DNA of 6,484 bases, taken from positions 1 to 6,484 of the forward strand of contig JBBSBC010000201.1 of NCBI GenBank assembly GCA_038251595.1, written 5' to 3'. Shown piece by piece: positions 5,187 to 6,484 of the stretch. The stretch is from JADLCX01 sp038251595 (GTDB taxonomy: Bacteria; Planctomycetota; Phycisphaerae; Phycisphaerales; UBA1924). Under the pieces are notes generated by a model, which had not been told where the DNA came from, ran no database searches, and saw only the letters and a list, made by a program, of their open reading frames with translations. The position numbers and the translations under genes are program-made. Position 1 is the stretch's first letter, and every line of letters begins with the position of its first letter.

Positions 5187-6484
5187 ATGAGTAACCTCTC
5201 GCGGGCATGGGCGGTGGCGTTCTTCGGATTGGCGATGGCCACCACAACTCCGCACGCCCAAGCACAGGCCACAACCGAATCCCCCGCACCCGGGGCCGCG
5301 CCTGCCTATCAGCCGCCTCGCGAGCGCGATGCCGCTGGCAACATCATCGGCCCGGAACGCGCCGGATGGTGGAACGATGTTGTCTTCTACCAGGTTTTCG
5401 TCCGCAGCTTCGCCGACTCGAAAAACGGCGAACTCGCCAACGATGGCATCGGCGATATCCGTGGCCTCATCGACAAGCTCGACTACCTCAATGATGGCAA
5501 CCCCAGCACCACATCGGATCTCGGTATCGGCGGTATCTGGCTCATGCCCATGACCGAGTCGCCCAGCTATCACGGATACGACGTGGTGGACTACCGCACG
5601 ATCGAACGCGACTACGGCACCAACGACGACTTCAAGCGCCTCATCAATGAGTGCCACAAGCGCAACATCAAGGTCATCATCGACTTGGTTATGAACCACA
5701 CATCCAGCAAGTTCCCGACGTTTATCGAGGCTGCCGATCCCAAGTCGCCCAAACACGATTGGTTCATCTGGTCCGATACCGACCCCGCGTACAAAGGCCC
5801 TTGGGGGCAGAAGGTCTGGCACTCGTTGCGCGGCGGAAATGGGCCGTATTACTACGGCCTTTTCGGTCGCGACATGCCCGATCTCAACTACAACAACAAG
5901 AGCGCAACAGACGATATGCTCGACATCGTCAAGTTCTGGGCCGCCGACGAGCAACAAGGCGGCGGCGGCTTCAATCTCGATGGCTATCGGCTCGACGCCA
6001 TCCGCCATCTCATCGAAGAAGGTCGCCAGCAGGACAACACGCTCGCGACGCACCAGTGGCTCAAAGACTTCCGCAAGTTCTACAAAGACCTTTCACCCGA
6101 CCTCGTGTGCGTCGGCGAAGTCTGGTCTTCCACCGAGTCCGCCTCCAGCTACGTCGGCGATCAGCTCGACATCGCCTTTGAGTTCGATCTCGCGGCGGCA
6201 ATCGTTGACTCAGCAAAGTCAGGCAACACCGCGCGCGTCCGCACCGCTCAGGAAAAAGTCCTGAAGTGGTATCCACCAAACCAGTACGGCCGCTTTCTCA
6301 CCAACCACGACCAGCCACGCATCATGTCGCAGCTCAAGAGCGATGCCGGTGCCATGCGTGCCGCCGCGGCCATGCTCCTCCTCGGTCCGGGTGTCCCGTT
6401 CATTTACTATGGTGAAGAAATCGGCATGTTCGGCGACAAGCCCGACCCAGACATTCGTACCCCCATGCAATGGACCTCCGCCGA
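5187..6484 (+). CDS. Secreted GH13 alpha-amylase-family glycoside hydrolase (3' end cut by window)
   Basis: The window holds 432 codons of an enzyme of glycoside hydrolase family 13, which cleaves (or transfers) alpha-glucosidic bonds in starch, maltodextrin or related glucans. The N-terminus looks like a Sec signal peptide, with a hydrophobic stretch to about residue 18 and a likely cut after THAQA-type residues near 24-26, so the enzyme is probably exported. The catalytic barrel begins near WWNDVVFYQVFVRSF (61-75). Conserved regions follow in order: GIWLMP (116-121), HGYD (129-132), DLVMNH (166-171), MPDLN (230-234), GYRLDAIRH with nucleophile Asp270, GEVW with acid/base Glu311, and TNHD with Asp375. 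All three catalytic acids are present. MPDLN in the fifth region is typical of GH13 members intermediate between oligo-1,6-glucosidases and neopullulanases (subfamily GH13_36 style). The end of the barrel and domain C lie beyond the window. The ATG at 5187 has only GAGG one base upstream, a poor ribosome site, but it directly precedes the signal peptide. Confidence 0.95.
   Translation, partial: MSNLSRAWAVAFFGLAMATTTPHAQAQATTESPAPGAAPAYQPPRERDAAGNIIGPERAGWWNDVVFYQVFVRSFADSKNGELANDGIGDIRGLIDKLDYLNDGNPSTTSDLGIGGIWLMPMTESPSYHGYDVVDYRTIERDYGTNDDFKRLINECHKRNIKVIIDLVMNHTSSKFPTFIEAADPKSPKHDWFIWSDTDPAYKGPWGQKVWHSLRGGNGPYYYGLFGRDMPDLNYNNKSATDDMLDIVKFWAADEQQGGGGFNLDGYRLDAIRHLIEEGRQQDNTLATHQWLKDFRKFYKDLSPDLVCVGEVWSSTESASSYVGDQLDIAFEFDLAAAIVDSAKSGNTARVRTAQEKVLKWYPPNQYGRFLTNHDQPRIMSQLKSDAGAMRAAAAMLLLGPGVPFIYYGEEIGMFGDKPDPDIRTPMQWTSA

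Noticed and set aside
5124..6053. 309-codon minus-strand frame opposite the amylase gene
   Set aside because: It runs antisense to a GH13 gene with all catalytic motifs intact. Its Val/Ala/Asp-rich product is typical of an antisense shadow.

Overview
The window is about 60% G+C, densely coding, and appears chromosomal. It looks like a housekeeping and nutrient-utilisation region of a free-living bacterium. The closest fit I can suggest from memory is a planctomycete, perhaps of the Phycisphaerae type. That rests on the style of the ThiC tail, the near absence of Shine-Dalgarno signals before some genes, and the secreted amylase. It is an inference, not a demonstrated assignment.

Layout, left to right. 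(1) Positions 117-2069, minus strand: thiC, the radical-SAM pyrimidine synthase of thiamine biosynthesis. (2) 2066-2392, minus strand: an unrecognised 108-codon ORF whose stop overlaps the thiC start (ATGA). (3) 2393-2479, minus strand: a clear TPP riboswitch aptamer. Its conserved 3' end forms a Shine-Dalgarno-like GGAGGG six bases before the TTG start of the small ORF. (4) 2509-3408, minus strand: a hypothetical protein with one N-terminal membrane segment. (5) 3409-3558: a divergent intergenic region with a 7-bp inverted repeat. (6) 3559-4839, plus strand (upstream in-frame starts possible): an MFS drug/proton antiporter of the TetA-like DHA1 group. (7) 4840-5186: a non-coding gap with nested, mutually exclusive inverted repeats beginning at the transporter stop codon. 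(8) 5187 to the window end, plus strand: the first 432 codons of a secreted GH13 alpha-amylase-family enzyme with a complete catalytic triad, cut by the window edge.

How the parts work together: the riboswitch, small ORF and thiC form one thiamine-repressible unit. I see no intrinsic terminator between aptamer and thiC. The arrangement therefore suggests that TPP blocks translation of the small ORF and that thiC follows by translational coupling. The transporter and amylase share a strand but are separated by about 350 bases, and nothing shows that they are functionally linked. I see no CRISPR array, mobile element, tRNA, rRNA or defence system. The most noteworthy item is the unrecognised ORF placed between the TPP aptamer and thiC.
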